A stretch of DNA of 64,000 nucleotides from Cuneatibacter sp. NSJ-177 (GCF_022867805.1 NZ_JALIFO010000001.1:558001-622000); one strand, 5' to 3'. Positions 16,912-24,157 are shown, counted from the first letter of the stretch. Notes: a model not told the origin generated them from the letters alone. Numbers and translations are program-made.

Positions 16912-17400
16912 ATGAGATTTAATACAGGCAGATATAACGAAATAGCAAAGGAAAAGCATCTAAAGAACTCCGATGTGGCCCATATGGCCGGAATGACAGC
17001 AAAGGCGTTTTCATGGATATTGAAGAATCAATATACAGACATGGAAGTGGTTGAGGTGATTGCAGATGCTATCGGATGCGACGCCGGCGAGCTGACATTG
17101 CCGGATTATGAAGGTTACGCAGAAAATGTAATCGAATGGATTCGGGATCAGGAACGGGCTGCGGTCAGTCTGTCTCAGAAAAGAACGATAAGCAGAGTCC
17201 GGAAGCTGGCGAATGATCATCCAAGGAAATGTCAGATCGTGGCAGAGAGCAGGGACGGGAGTATTTGCGCTCATATTCCGGTAAGCTGGGTGAAGATTAT
17301 TCCAGGCAGGAGCTATACAGAGGAACAGAAAGCGAAACAAGCGGAACAACTGAAAAGAAATCTCTTGAACGCCGATTGCATACGGGATAAAAACGGGTAA
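16912..17400 (+). CDS. XRE-like DNA-binding protein of the element
   Basis: About 162 residues. The N-terminal 60 (NEIAKEKHLKNSDVAHMAGM and AFSWILKN) fit a Cro/CI-type HTH; the rest contains VIEWIRDQERAAVSLSQKRT and a C-terminal basic tail seen in small phage proteins. The ATG at 16912 is used as the HTH starts there; an upstream start at 16870 has no SD. It probably acts as a regulator inside the element. Target and partner are unknown. Confidence 0.65.
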   Translation: MRFNTGRYNEIAKEKHLKNSDVAHMAGMTAKAFSWILKNQYTDMEVVEVIADAIGCDAGELTLPDYEGYAENVIEWIRDQERAAVSLSQKRTISRVRKLANDHPRKCQIVAESRDGSICAHIPVSWVKIIPGRSYTEEQKAKQAEQLKRNLLNADCIRDKNG

Positions 17401-17834
17401 TTTTCCATTTAAAAGCCGAAGAGGTATAAAGTATCGTCTGAGGATGAAACCGGGTAAATCAAGGGCGATTATAAAGCGGGGAGCGATCCCCCCCGGCATG
17501 TACAGCCAGGACGGGGGAAAACTCCCCACACCGACCGCCCCCATCTGTAAACAAAATATTCCCGGATCAGGTATTGATGGATTGGGCCGGTGTCCTCCTG
17601 CCGAATGGCGTACATGGAAAAGGGGTGAGAGCAAAAGTGCGCTCAGCCTGATCCGGCAAATCATCGGGGCAGGGGATGGAGTAACGAAGCGTGACTCCAT
17701 GTGCTTTGTCCGTATTTCGGACGAAGTAAGCAGAACGCGACGTTAGGGAAAGCAGGATTATTCCAACCTGTACCTGAAAGTATGGGTTCAGATTGAGGGA
17801 GCGCGTAAGGTACAAAGTGAGGTTTTCGACATAA
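17401..17834. other. Gap without recognised gene
   Basis: No supported ORF on either strand. A 16-nt string CCGG(C/T)GTCCTCCTGCC near 17585 repeats one near 16845, a sign of internal duplication. Confidence 0.4.
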
Positions 17835-18031
17835 ATGACGAAAACTCAAAAGGAGGATGTTTTGCTACTGCTTTTTCCCAATAAGTTGGGAAGACCTTGT
17901 CAACCAAAGAAGGGGTGTACCTAGAGGTACTCCCTGAAACAAGGATCCATCCGCTTGCCAAACCGGAACGCTGTGTTTTCACAGTAATGCAAAAAATGCG
18001 TCTCGTCCTTCATGACGAATCGGACGGCTGA
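17835..18031 (+). pseudogene. Frameshifted small ORF remnant
   Basis: The ATG at 17835 opens a 29-codon frame (MTKTQKEDVLLLLFPNKLGR, ending CQPKKGCT and stop at 17924). The -1 frame then continues protein-like for 38 codons (VYLEVLPETRIHPLAKPERC ... VLHDESDG) to a TGA at 18029. One extra G in the G4 run at 17912-17915 would join both into about 66 residues. This reads as a small phage-type gene broken by a single-base deletion; its function is unknown. Confidence 0.45.
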
Positions 18032-18140
18032 AAATTCAGCCCGCCGGAAAATCCATTCCCGGATGCTCTAATTTAATAGGGCGGGATCGTCTTGCAAATC
18101 CGACCCATAACAACAGAATACTACATAGAAGGCGCAAAAA

Positions 18141-18174
18141 ATCCTCCTGCTTTTCTTGACGATGGCAGGAGGAT
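18141..18174. repeat. Inverted repeat over the antisense-RNA promoter
   Basis: ATCCTCCTGC (18141-18150) and GCAGGAGGAT (18165-18174) are perfect 10-bp arms that embrace the -35 box of the promoter at 18156, so the site may be an operator or a hairpin of an upstream transcript. Confidence 0.6.
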
Positions 18175-18184
18175 GGGATATAAT
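18156..18184 (+). promoter_or_regulatory. Promoter of the antitoxin RNA
   Basis: TTGACG, 17-bp spacer, TATAAT: a strong sigma-A promoter. The TATAATAGACTTA string is repeated inverted at 18417-18429 before the toxin. Confidence 0.85.
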
Positions 18185-18190
18185 AGACTT

Positions 18191-18286
18191 AACGAGAGAG
18201 CCGTTAGCTAGAGTACACCTAGCCGCCGGTAATCTTCGGCTTAAAAGTAGCGCCTTATCTTACCAGGACGAGGGCGCTACTTTTTG
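18191..18286 (+). ncRNA. Predicted antisense RNA antitoxin (RatA-like arrangement)
   Basis: About 96 nt from the promoter at 18156 to a terminator whose arms AGTAGCGCC and GGCGCTACT end in five T. It runs convergent to the toxin gene and its 3' end covers the toxin stop codon and 3' UTR, the arrangement known from txpA/RatA and related type I systems. An inner GCTAG/CTAGC stem-loop is visible. No protein is encoded. Its role as antitoxin is inferred from position. Confidence 0.7.
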
Positions 18287-18354
18287 CGTTTCACAAGAGT
18301 AATAATGGCACACAGCATAATCACGAAAGTGAATAGGTCTGTATATGTAACCAT
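18277..18354 (-). CDS. Hol_Tox-like type I toxin peptide (25 aa)
   Basis: MVTYTDLFTFVIMLCAIITL followed by VKRKK: one membrane helix with a basic C-terminus, in the style of the putative holin-like toxin family of Firmicutes. Such peptides insert in the membrane and depolarise it when overproduced. AAGGGGG lies 11 nt before the ATG in a 5' leader of about 60 nt, and a TATAAT -10 (18424-18429, minus strand) precedes it. Its stop codon falls within the terminator of the convergent antisense RNA. It is shorter than usual ORF cut-offs, so annotation tools tend to miss it. Confidence 0.75.
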   Translation of the reverse strand: MVTYTDLFTFVIMLCAIITLVKRKK

Positions 18355-18423
18355 AAGCCCCAACCCCCTTCTATAAAATCCGGCGGCCGGGCATATCGCC
18401 CCAACGACTCCCCTGGTAAGTCT

Positions 18424-18429
18424 ATTATA
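18424..18429 (-). promoter_or_regulatory. -10 box of the toxin gene
   Basis: TATAAT on the minus strand, without a good -35; the downstream bases AGACTTA equal those of the antitoxin promoter. The weak -35 fits lower toxin than antitoxin transcription. Confidence 0.55.
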
Positions 18430-18500
18430 TTGTCATGGTGCTTTTGGACTTTCGCTCAATTTTGAGCGGAACTTGTTTTCCAATTTTGGAGCGCTGTCTA

Positions 18501-18716
18501 TTAATCAATTACTTTTTCACCGTTAGGCAGAATAAAAGCGCCTTCATAGTGGCAATTTGCAGCAGCGGCAATTTTTTTTAATTCACCAGGTGTGAAGCCT
18601 TCCCTTTTCATCTTTTGGCTAAATGCCTGCGGGCTTGCACCATTTAGGCGTGCCAATTCAGAAACACTTATCCCCAGTTTTACACATAAAATTTTAATTT
18701 GTTCTGAGACTGCCAT
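18501..18716 (-). CDS. Small XRE-family repressor-like protein
   Basis: 71 residues, almost all HTH: QIKILCVKLGISVSELARLN then SPQAFSQKMKREGFTPGELK. Typical of a minimal Cro/CI-like repressor. SD GGAGG lies before the ATG. It is divergent from the consensus promoter at 18817 and is the likely repressor of the small phage-type genes. An alternative role is anti-toxin regulation of the adjacent type I module. Confidence 0.75.
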   Translation of the reverse strand: MAVSEQIKILCVKLGISVSELARLNGASPQAFSQKMKREGFTPGELKKIAAAANCHYEGAFILPNGEKVID

Positions 18717-18816
18717 GAAGCAATCACCTCCTTCTTTGTATATAATTATAAATGATAACGTTTAAAAAGTCAATCTAAACCTTTTTAAAATAAATAGAAA
18801 TATTTAAACAAAGCTA

Positions 18817-18845
18817 TTGACAATTTAAACATAATCGTTTATAAT
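18817..18845 (+). promoter_or_regulatory. Consensus sigma-A promoter of the small phage-type genes
   Basis: TTGACA, 17-bp spacer, TATAAT, a perfect match. Related strings ATAACGTTTA (from 18754) and ATAATCGTTTA (from 18831) flank or overlap it and could be repressor sites. A leader of about 150 nt with a CTCCCAG/CTGGGAG pairing precedes the first gene. Confidence 0.9.
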
Positions 18846-19000
18846 AGAATCATCAAAGGAAGAGCAACCGGGAAAAGACGTAAAAGCGTCCCAGGCCGAA
18901 AGCGCCCGATACTCCCAGCCATATACCTGTGAAACGCTCAAGGGTAGGTCAGTCATAGCCAGGAAGATACTGGGAGGGTTGCAAAAAAGGAGGTATCCTG

Positions 19001-19276
19001 ATGGGAGAAAGAGCACTGGAAAACAGAGTGAAGAAGCTGAAAGCAATCGAGGAACAGATGGCAGCTCTTGAAGAACAGGCCGAAGCCCTGAAAGAAGAGA
19101 TCAAGAAGGACATGGAGGCCAAAGGGCAGGAGGAAGTAAAGGCCGGCTCCTTTGTGGTCAGGTGGAAAACCATCATTTCGAACAAGTTTGACAGTAAGGC
19201 TTTCAAGGCTGAGCATGAGACACTTTACAACCAATATGCCCGGCAGGCCAGCAGCAGGCGGTTTACAGTAGTGTAA
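19001..19276 (+). CDS. Small phage-type coiled-coil protein
   Basis: 91 residues: an N-terminal coiled coil of about 45 residues rich in Glu/Lys/Ala (IEEQMAALEEQAEALKEEIK), then VKAGSFVVRWKTIISNKFDS and a basic C-terminus. Proteins of this shape are common in Firmicutes prophages and conjugative elements, without known function. SD AAGGAGG precedes the ATG. First gene behind the promoter at 18817. Confidence 0.75.
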   Translation: MGERALENRVKKLKAIEEQMAALEEQAEALKEEIKKDMEAKGQEEVKAGSFVVRWKTIISNKFDSKAFKAEHETLYNQYARQASSRRFTVV

Positions 19277-19391
19277 TAAAAGAGCCCTTACCAAAGTGGC
19301 CGCTCTGGTAGGGGCAAATACCCACAAACCTGTAGTTTAAAGGGCAGTTTGATTATACCATGTCGGCTGCCCTCTTGTAAAGGAGAACCGC

Positions 19392-19625
19392 ATGGATAAA
19401 GTAAATAAACTGCGGGACATTATCGCAGAGCTTCAGAACATGCAGGAGCGGGCCTGGATCCCCATCCTGTCATTGGTGGAGGACTATTTCAATATCACGG
19501 ACGAGGCGGCCATTTTAAAGTTCCATGATCGGGCGCGGGTGCAATGCGATATTGCCCACGATTATATTTTTCGGGTGGGAGAATTGGCAAGTGCAGCCTG
19601 CGGGATCCTGGCAGAAATGGAATAA
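19392..19625 (+). CDS. Hypothetical small protein of the element
   Basis: 77 residues, helical, no recognised domain (MDKVNKLRDIIAELQNMQER; ends ACGILAEME). SD AAAGGAG is 7 nt upstream. The 115-bp gap before it holds two stem-loops (GCCCTTACCA/TGGTAGGGGC and GGGCAG/CTGCCC) that may act in processing or attenuation. Confidence 0.6.
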   Translation: MDKVNKLRDIIAELQNMQERAWIPILSLVEDYFNITDEAAILKFHDRARVQCDIAHDYIFRVGELASAACGILAEME

Positions 19626-19640
19626 AGGAGGTTGGAAAGC

Positions 19641-19877
19641 ATGGTTGAGAACAGGAATCAGGAGGTCGAAACTCCGGATCAGGTAAGCGGCGGGCTGACC
19701 GCCGTAGCACTTGAAGCAATGCGAGAAATGGAACAGCTGACAGTAATGGAGATCAGGGAACTGCAAATAGCTTGGATTGAGGAGACAAAGCGATTAGGGC
19801 TGTCAGAATGGGCCGCTACATACGCAAATGAACTGTGTCGTCTGGCGATTGAAAGAAAGCGGAAGGCGACCGTATGA
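19641..19877 (+). CDS. Hypothetical small protein of the element
   Basis: 78 residues, mostly helical with LTAVALEAMREMEQLTVMEI and a basic end (ERKRKATV). AAGGAGG at 9 nt supports the ATG at 19641. Overlaps the next gene by 4 bp (ATGA), which implies coupled translation. Function not recognised. Confidence 0.6.
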   Translation: MVENRNQEVETPDQVSGGLTAVALEAMREMEQLTVMEIRELQIAWIEETKRLGLSEWAATYANELCRLAIERKRKATV

Positions 19878-20122
19878 AGAAAGCTGAATTATTTCAACAA
19901 CTTATGCAAAGTGCCGGGAAATTAAGCAAGGCTCGTTTAGAGCAGCTCTATGAGATAACGGAGCTATTCCGCAGGGCAGCAGATTCGCAGGATTATAAGA
20001 GAGTGACAGACGCTGAATGGGAGAAAGTCAGTTTGATCGGGTGCATCCTGTGTTTGTACGATGTAGGGCATTTAAGGGGGTTAAGAGCTATTGCCTCTCA
20101 AATGGAAAAGAAAGAGGCCTGA
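19874..20122 (+). CDS. Hypothetical small protein of the element
   Basis: 82 residues, helical (LFQQLMQSAGKLSKARLEQL, VSLIGCILCLYDVGHLRGLR). Coupled to the preceding gene. Last gene of the element's plus-strand set. Function not recognised. Confidence 0.6.
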   Translation: MKKAELFQQLMQSAGKLSKARLEQLYEITELFRRAADSQDYKRVTDAEWEKVSLIGCILCLYDVGHLRGLRAIASQMEKKEA

Positions 20123-20460
20123 TTCGATCATAAAATCATGTAGACAGGGCTACCCAGATATTTTTGTCTGCACTGATATGTTAAGAAATGTCAAGGTTGT
20201 ACTGCCAATGGGGCCGCCCGGCGTGCGCCAATACTGCCGGGCCTGCCCTTGCGATATCGTAATTTTGAAAGCAGAAAGTGCTATGAAGCGTGAGGGAAGC
20301 ATGAAAGTCAGGAGAACAGCCCCCCGGTTAAATAAAACCGGAAATCCTGGTGGCTTCCCGACCGGCTACATACCGGACAAAGGAACTGGCTCCGCGCGTG
20401 AGAGAAAATGACCTTCTGCCAATCATTTACATGGACGGAAAACTTGAAACAATTTTCAAT
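20123..20460. other. Gap without recognised gene
   Basis: An open frame spans part of it, but its composition (many Pro, Arg, Cys) and the lack of an SD do not support a gene. The right arm-type site begins at 20461. Confidence 0.4.
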
Positions 20461-20469
20461 AAACACCAA
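20461..20469. repeat. Right candidate integrase arm-type site
   Basis: AAACACCAA, preceded by AAT as in the left copy at 15543. Confidence 0.4.
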
Positions 20470-20474
20470 ACGCC

Positions 20475-20506
20475 TAAAATGCCCCCGTTTCTGGGGGCTA
20501 ATTTTA
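20475..20506 (+). terminator. Terminator-like hairpin of the element genes
   Basis: GCCCCC/GGGGGC stem with a 6-nt loop, lengthened by flanking TAAAAT and ATTTTA. Confidence 0.6.
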
Positions 20507-20511
20507 TGCAA

Positions 20512-20551
20512 CAAAAAACCCGAAAACCAACGTATACGCGCGATTTTCGGG
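20512..20551 (-). terminator. Terminator of the rebuilt tRNA-Thr gene
   Basis: On the minus strand CCCGAAAATC pairs with GGTTTTCGGG (one mismatch) and six T follow. It was brought in by the element, since the native one is at 15330. Confidence 0.8.
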
Positions 20552-20553
20552 CT

Positions 20554-20630
<77 letters not shown>

Positions 20631-20668
20631 TATCCAAAATCTTATTTCGGATTTTGGTCACGACAATC

Positions 20669-20697
20669 ATATTACATGATTCCCCAGGATTTGTCAA
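20669..20697 (-). promoter_or_regulatory. Promoter of tRNA-Thr
   Basis: TTGACA, 17-bp spacer, TAATAT on the minus strand, ending about 38 bp before the tRNA. Confidence 0.85.
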
Positions 20698-20733
20698 CCA
20701 CTTTTTAAGAAAAAAGTGGTTGACAAATCCTGG
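20684..20733. repeat. 23-bp perfect inverted repeat carrying two -35 boxes
   Basis: Arms 20684-20706 and 20711-20733 with AAGA between. Each arm contains TTGACA pointing outwards: one is the -35 of the tRNA promoter, the other faces the ABC operon but lacks a good -10 at 17 bp. Confidence 0.85.
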
Positions 20734-20845
20734 CCCCAATCGTCCATATTTTTGAAAAAGAAAACATCGCCTTGCCTGTCTGATTCCGTGACCTCTTTTT
20801 TTTCGCAGCATACACTGGATTATACTCGTGATAAGGAGGAATTGT

Positions 20846-21604
20846 ATGGAACCCGTATTAGAGCTGCGCCGGGTTGGGTATTCTTACCATAGCTTGGGCG
20901 GCGAAACGGAAACGCTCCAAAACATCAGCTTTTCCATACAGCCCGGAGAATTTGTCGCGATTGTCGGCCCCTCCGGGTGTGGAAAATCGACGCTGCTCTC
21001 CCTGATCTGCGGTCTGCTCAAGCCGGAACAGGGAGAGATTTTGATAAATGGCGCACGAATTGGATATATGCTACAGAAAGATCATTTGCTGGAATGGCGG
21101 ACGGTCTACCGCAATACCGTGCTGGGGCTGGAAATGGCGCATCAGCTGAACGAAAAGAATGAGGAGCGGGTGAGAACAATGCTGGCCACCTATGGTCTGG
21201 CCGATTTTGCAGATTCTTACCCGTCCTCGCTTTCCGGCGGCATGCGGCAGAGGGCGGCCCTGATTCGGACGCTGGCGATGGAGCCGGAACTTTTGCTTCT
21301 GGATGAGCCCTTCTCGGCGCTGGATTACCAGACGAGGCTGGAGGTCGGAGATGATATCGGATCTATTATCCGGAGAGAAGGAAAGACGGCGCTGCTGGTC
21401 ACCCATGACCTGTCGGAGGCCATCAGCTTAGGAAGCCGGGTGATTATCCTGTCGCACCGGCCGGCCCGAATCAAGAAAATTCTGCCGATTTCGTTCTCGG
21501 CGGAGGCAGACGGAAGCCGTCTATCTCCACTGGAGCGCCGGAATGCGCCGGAATTTTCTTCGTATTTTCAGCAGATTTGGAAGGAGGTACGGGAGCATGG
21601 ATAA
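20846..21604 (+). CDS. NitT/TauT-family ABC transporter ATP-binding protein
   Basis: 252 residues. Walker A GPSGCGKST, Q-loop YMLQKDHLLEWRTV, signature LSGGMRQR, Walker B LLLLDEPFSALD and H-loop THDLSEA mark an SsuB/TauB-type ATPase. SD AAGGAGG is 7 nt before the ATG at 20846. It overlaps the permease start by 8 bp. The ligand (sulfonate, nitrate, thiamine-precursor, guanidine type or other) cannot be told from sequence. Confidence 0.93.
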   Translation: MEPVLELRRVGYSYHSLGGETETLQNISFSIQPGEFVAIVGPSGCGKSTLLSLICGLLKPEQGEILINGARIGYMLQKDHLLEWRTVYRNTVLGLEMAHQLNEKNEERVRTMLATYGLADFADSYPSSLSGGMRQRAALIRTLAMEPELLLLDEPFSALDYQTRLEVGDDIGSIIRREGKTALLVTHDLSEAISLGSRVIILSHRPARIKKILPISFSAEADGSRLSPLERRNAPEFSSYFQQIWKEVREHG

Positions 21605-22385
21605 ATTATCTGCTGCTCAGCAGCAGTTTTTGAGCGATGCCGCCCGCCACAAAAGAAACATCCGGACTGGCCGGTGGATGATTTTGATTTTGTTTCTCGT
21701 ACTCTGGGAGGGAACGGTGCGTCTGGGGTGGCTGAATGACTTTATTTTCAGCAGCCCCAGCCGTCTCGTTTCAACCTTTGTGACCATGGCAGGGGATGGG
21801 AGTATCTTTCTGCACATTGGTATTACACTGGCGGAAACCTTGGTCAGTTTTTTGCTGGTGACGGTTTTAAGCCTGCTGATCGCCATGGTTTTATGGAAAT
21901 GTACGCTGGCGGCCGAGATCTTAGAACCCTATTTGGTCATGCTGAACAGTTTGCCGAAGTCGGCGCTGGCCCCGGTGCTGATCGTCTGGCTTGGCAACAA
22001 TATGAAGACCATCATTGTCGCTGCCATTTCCATTGCCGTATTTGGATCCATTATCACACTGTTGACCGGATTCAAAGAAGTGGACGAAGACAAGATAAAA
22101 TTAATCTTATCCCTGGGCGGAACCAGCCGGGATGTGATGACGAAAGTAATGATTCCAAACTCCGTGCCGCTTTTAGTCAGCACCATGAAAGTCAATATCG
22201 GGCTCTGCCTGGTGGGCGTAATCATCGGTGAATTCCTGGCAGCCCGCGCAGGACTGGGATATCTGATTATCTACGGTTCCCAGGTGTTCAAGATGGATTA
22301 TGTAATTCTATCCATCGTAATTCTCTGCATTGGTTCTGCTCTTCTGTACAAGATCATCGGGATCCTGGAACGGAAATTTTCTTAA
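21597..22385 (+). CDS. NitT/TauT-family ABC transporter permease
   Basis: 262 residues with about six membrane segments and the BPD_transp_1 EAA-type loop around LILSLGGTSRDVMTKVMIPN. It pairs with the ATPase upstream. ATG at 21597 has AAGGAGG upstream; a further start at 21543 lies deep in the ATPase gene and is rejected. The binding protein is encoded about 570 bp downstream, behind a separate promoter. Confidence 0.92.
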   Translation: MDKLSAAQQQFLSDAARHKRNIRTGRWMILILFLVLWEGTVRLGWLNDFIFSSPSRLVSTFVTMAGDGSIFLHIGITLAETLVSFLLVTVLSLLIAMVLWKCTLAAEILEPYLVMLNSLPKSALAPVLIVWLGNNMKTIIVAAISIAVFGSIITLLTGFKEVDEDKIKLILSLGGTSRDVMTKVMIPNSVPLLVSTMKVNIGLCLVGVIIGEFLAARAGLGYLIIYGSQVFKMDYVILSIVILCIGSALLYKIIGILERKFS

Positions 22386-22389
22386 AGAC

Positions 22390-22418
22390 TTGCAATTCGG
22401 GGGAATGTTTGTTATACT
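22390..22418 (+). promoter_or_regulatory. Promoter of the TM1266-binding protein unit
   Basis: TTGCAA, 17-bp spacer, TATACT, just after the permease stop codon. Confidence 0.65.
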
Positions 22419-22424
22419 TTTGTC

Positions 22425-22620
22425 ACTGGCTGGCGGAATGCGGCCGGACATTGAGCGTACTGACCCTCGAAGGTTCGTCCTGAGAGAAAAGGCGGGAACA
22501 AAAGCAGAATGACAGAGGCCGTTGTTTCGGACATGGGCCTGGCTGTCTCCTTTTGGAGCGCCGGGTTTTCCCCGGACAGCGGCTTTTTCTTTTGTGAGAG
22601 GGCAGGGGGAGGGAAGAAAG
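22425..22620 (+). ncRNA. Structured 5' leader, orphan riboswitch candidate
   Basis: About 195 nt between the promoter and the TM1266 start. The 3' part forms a terminator: GCTGTC (22542-22547) with GACAGC (22575-22580), inner CCGGG/CCCGG, then T5. GCCGTTGT (22518-22525) can pair instead with ACAGCGGC (22576-22583), which would break the terminator. The 5' part has further short pairings (GGAC/GTCC, CC/GG). No known riboswitch class was recognised; control by ligand is an inference. Confidence 0.5.
22541..22592 (+). terminator. Conditional terminator in the leader
   Basis: Stem-loop with inner branch and a TTTTTCTTTT tract, competing with an upstream antiterminator segment at 22518-22525. Confidence 0.6.
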
Positions 22621-22926
22621 ATGGAAAAGAGGATCGCGCTGGTCGGGATTATGGTAGAGGATTTGTCGTCCGCGGCAAGGATCAATGAGGTTCTGCATCA
22701 GTATGGAGAGTATATTCTGGGCAGAATGGGGATTCCTCACCGGGAGAAGGGAATTTCGATCATCAGCGTAGCGGTGGAAGCGCCGGGACCGGTGATCAGC
22801 GCCTTATCCGGCAAGCTGGGGATGCTGCCCGGCGTGCAGACGAAAACCATCTATTCCAGTTCCCAGTCCGCAAAAGAGAATCAGGAAACTCACGGAGGAA
22901 GCAGCGCCGGATTGGACAAGGTCTGA
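22621..22926 (+). CDS. TM1266-type protein (iron-only hydrogenase system regulator family)
   Basis: 101 residues with the ACT/ferredoxin-like family pattern KRIALVGIMVEDLSSAARIN, YILGRMGIPHREKGISIISV and SALSGKLGMLPGVQTKTIYS; a low-complexity tail follows. The family is usually met near hydrogenase maturation genes and called a putative regulator. Here it stands between ABC genes, 31 bp before the binding-protein gene, which suggests a sensing role tied to the transported ligand or a metal. SD GGAGGG supports the ATG. Confidence 0.85.
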   Translation: MEKRIALVGIMVEDLSSAARINEVLHQYGEYILGRMGIPHREKGISIISVAVEAPGPVISALSGKLGMLPGVQTKTIYSSSQSAKENQETHGGSSAGLDKV

Positions 22927-22957
22927 TTCCGGCAAAGTGATTGAAGGAGGATACGAG

Positions 22958-24064
22958 ATGAAAAAAGTGACGGCATTTTGCCTGGCGTTGACCATGGCTG
23001 CGGGCCTTTTGGCCGGCTGTGGCACGAGCAAGGAAGGAACCACAGCGGCCACAACGGCGGAGCCCACGACTGCGGCGGCAACGGCAGCGCCTACGACGGC
23101 GGCGGAAACCACGGCGGCAGCTACGACCGCTGCACCCACGGAAGCGGCGACAGCGGCGGAAACCATTGCGCCGGAAGATGCGGTGGTGCGCATCGGTTCT
23201 TTGAAGGGACCGACCTCCATGGGCCTGGTTTCCATGATGCAGAACAATCCGGATATGTATTTTCAGATGGAGAACGCAGCGGATGCCTTAACTGCCGCGA
23301 TCGCCAATAAAGAATTGGACATCGCGCTGGTTCCGGCCAATGTGGCGGCAATTCTCTACAATAAGACCACCAATATTTCCGTGATTGATGTGAACACCCT
23401 GAGCGTCCTGTATGTGGTGGCAAGCGGCGATTCGATTCAGTCGGTCTCGGATCTGAAGGGCAAGACCGTTTACCTGACCGGCAAAGGAACGACTCCGGAT
23501 TATGTGCTCCAGTATCTCTTGAAAGCCAATGGGCTCAGCGCCGAGGATGTCACGCTGGAGTATAAATCCGAAGCCACCGAGGTGGTTTCCGTACTGGCCC
23601 AGGATACATCCGCCATCGGCCTGCTGCCTCAGCCTTTTGTGACGGTAGCCTGCTCGCAAAATGAAAACTTGAAGGTGGTCCTGGACTTGGGCGAGGAATG
23701 GACGGCGGCGCAGAAGGACAGCGAGACGCCGAGTTCTCTTGTCACGGGCGTTACGATTGTGCGCAATGAATTTTTGGAGGAGCACTCCGACGTAGTGATC
23801 CGTTTTATGGAAGAGCATGAGAAATCGGCTGCCTACACCAATGAACATCCTGCGGAGGCGGCCCAGATGATTGCTGATCTGGGAATTGTGGCAAAGGCTC
23901 CGATCGCGGAGAAAGCCATCCCGAAGTGCGGGATTACCTATTTGGATGGAAAAGATATGATTCAGGCGCTGGCAGGCTATCTCCAGGCGCTCTATGAGCA
24001 AAACCCCGCTTCGGTAGGCGGAGAGGTGCCCAGCACAGAAATGTATCTGACCGGCCTCCGCTAA
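22958..24064 (+). CDS. ABC transporter substrate-binding lipoprotein (NMT1/TauA-like)
   Basis: About 368 residues. The signal peptide ends in LLAGC (lipobox), followed by an Ala/Thr-rich linker of about 45 residues that tethers the domain to the cell surface. The domain has VVRIGSLKGPTSMGLVSMMQ, LDIALVPANVAAILYNKTT, DLKGKTVYLTGKGTTPDYVL and IGLLPQPFVTVA, typical of NitT/TauT binding proteins. SD AAGGAGG lies 7 nt before the ATG. A perfect hairpin after the stop codon may stabilise its mRNA. Confidence 0.92.
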   Translation: MKKVTAFCLALTMAAGLLAGCGTSKEGTTAATTAEPTTAAATAAPTTAAETTAAATTAAPTEAATAAETIAPEDAVVRIGSLKGPTSMGLVSMMQNNPDMYFQMENAADALTAAIANKELDIALVPANVAAILYNKTTNISVIDVNTLSVLYVVASGDSIQSVSDLKGKTVYLTGKGTTPDYVLQYLLKANGLSAEDVTLEYKSEATEVVSVLAQDTSAIGLLPQPFVTVACSQNENLKVVLDLGEEWTAAQKDSETPSSLVTGVTIVRNEFLEEHSDVVIRFMEEHEKSAAYTNEHPAEAAQMIADLGIVAKAPIAEKAIPKCGITYLDGKDMIQALAGYLQALYEQNPASVGGEVPSTEMYLTGLR

Positions 24065-24101
24065 GTATCCACTTGTCTCGGAAATGGCAGGCGGTTAGGA
24101 T

Positions 24102-24125
24102 CCTGAGGGGGATTTTCCCCTCAGG
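24102..24125 (+). repeat. Intercistronic hairpin after the binding-protein gene
   Basis: CCTGAGGGG/CCCCTCAGG, 9-bp perfect stem without a T tract. Likely an mRNA-stabilising or processing element that lets the binding protein be made in excess. Confidence 0.6.
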
Positions 24126-24157
24126 GGCGGCATGGGATCGGATAGAAAGGAAAGCGG

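Noticed and set aside
20091-20411. 106-codon ORF at the right end of the element
   Set aside because: Starts inside another gene, no SD, composition rich in Pro/Arg/Cys.
22450-22520. Guanidine-I (ykkC) or TPP riboswitch in the TM1266 leader
   Set aside because: Only short strings resemble ykkC; its core order and the second helix are missing, and the TPP 3' core is absent.
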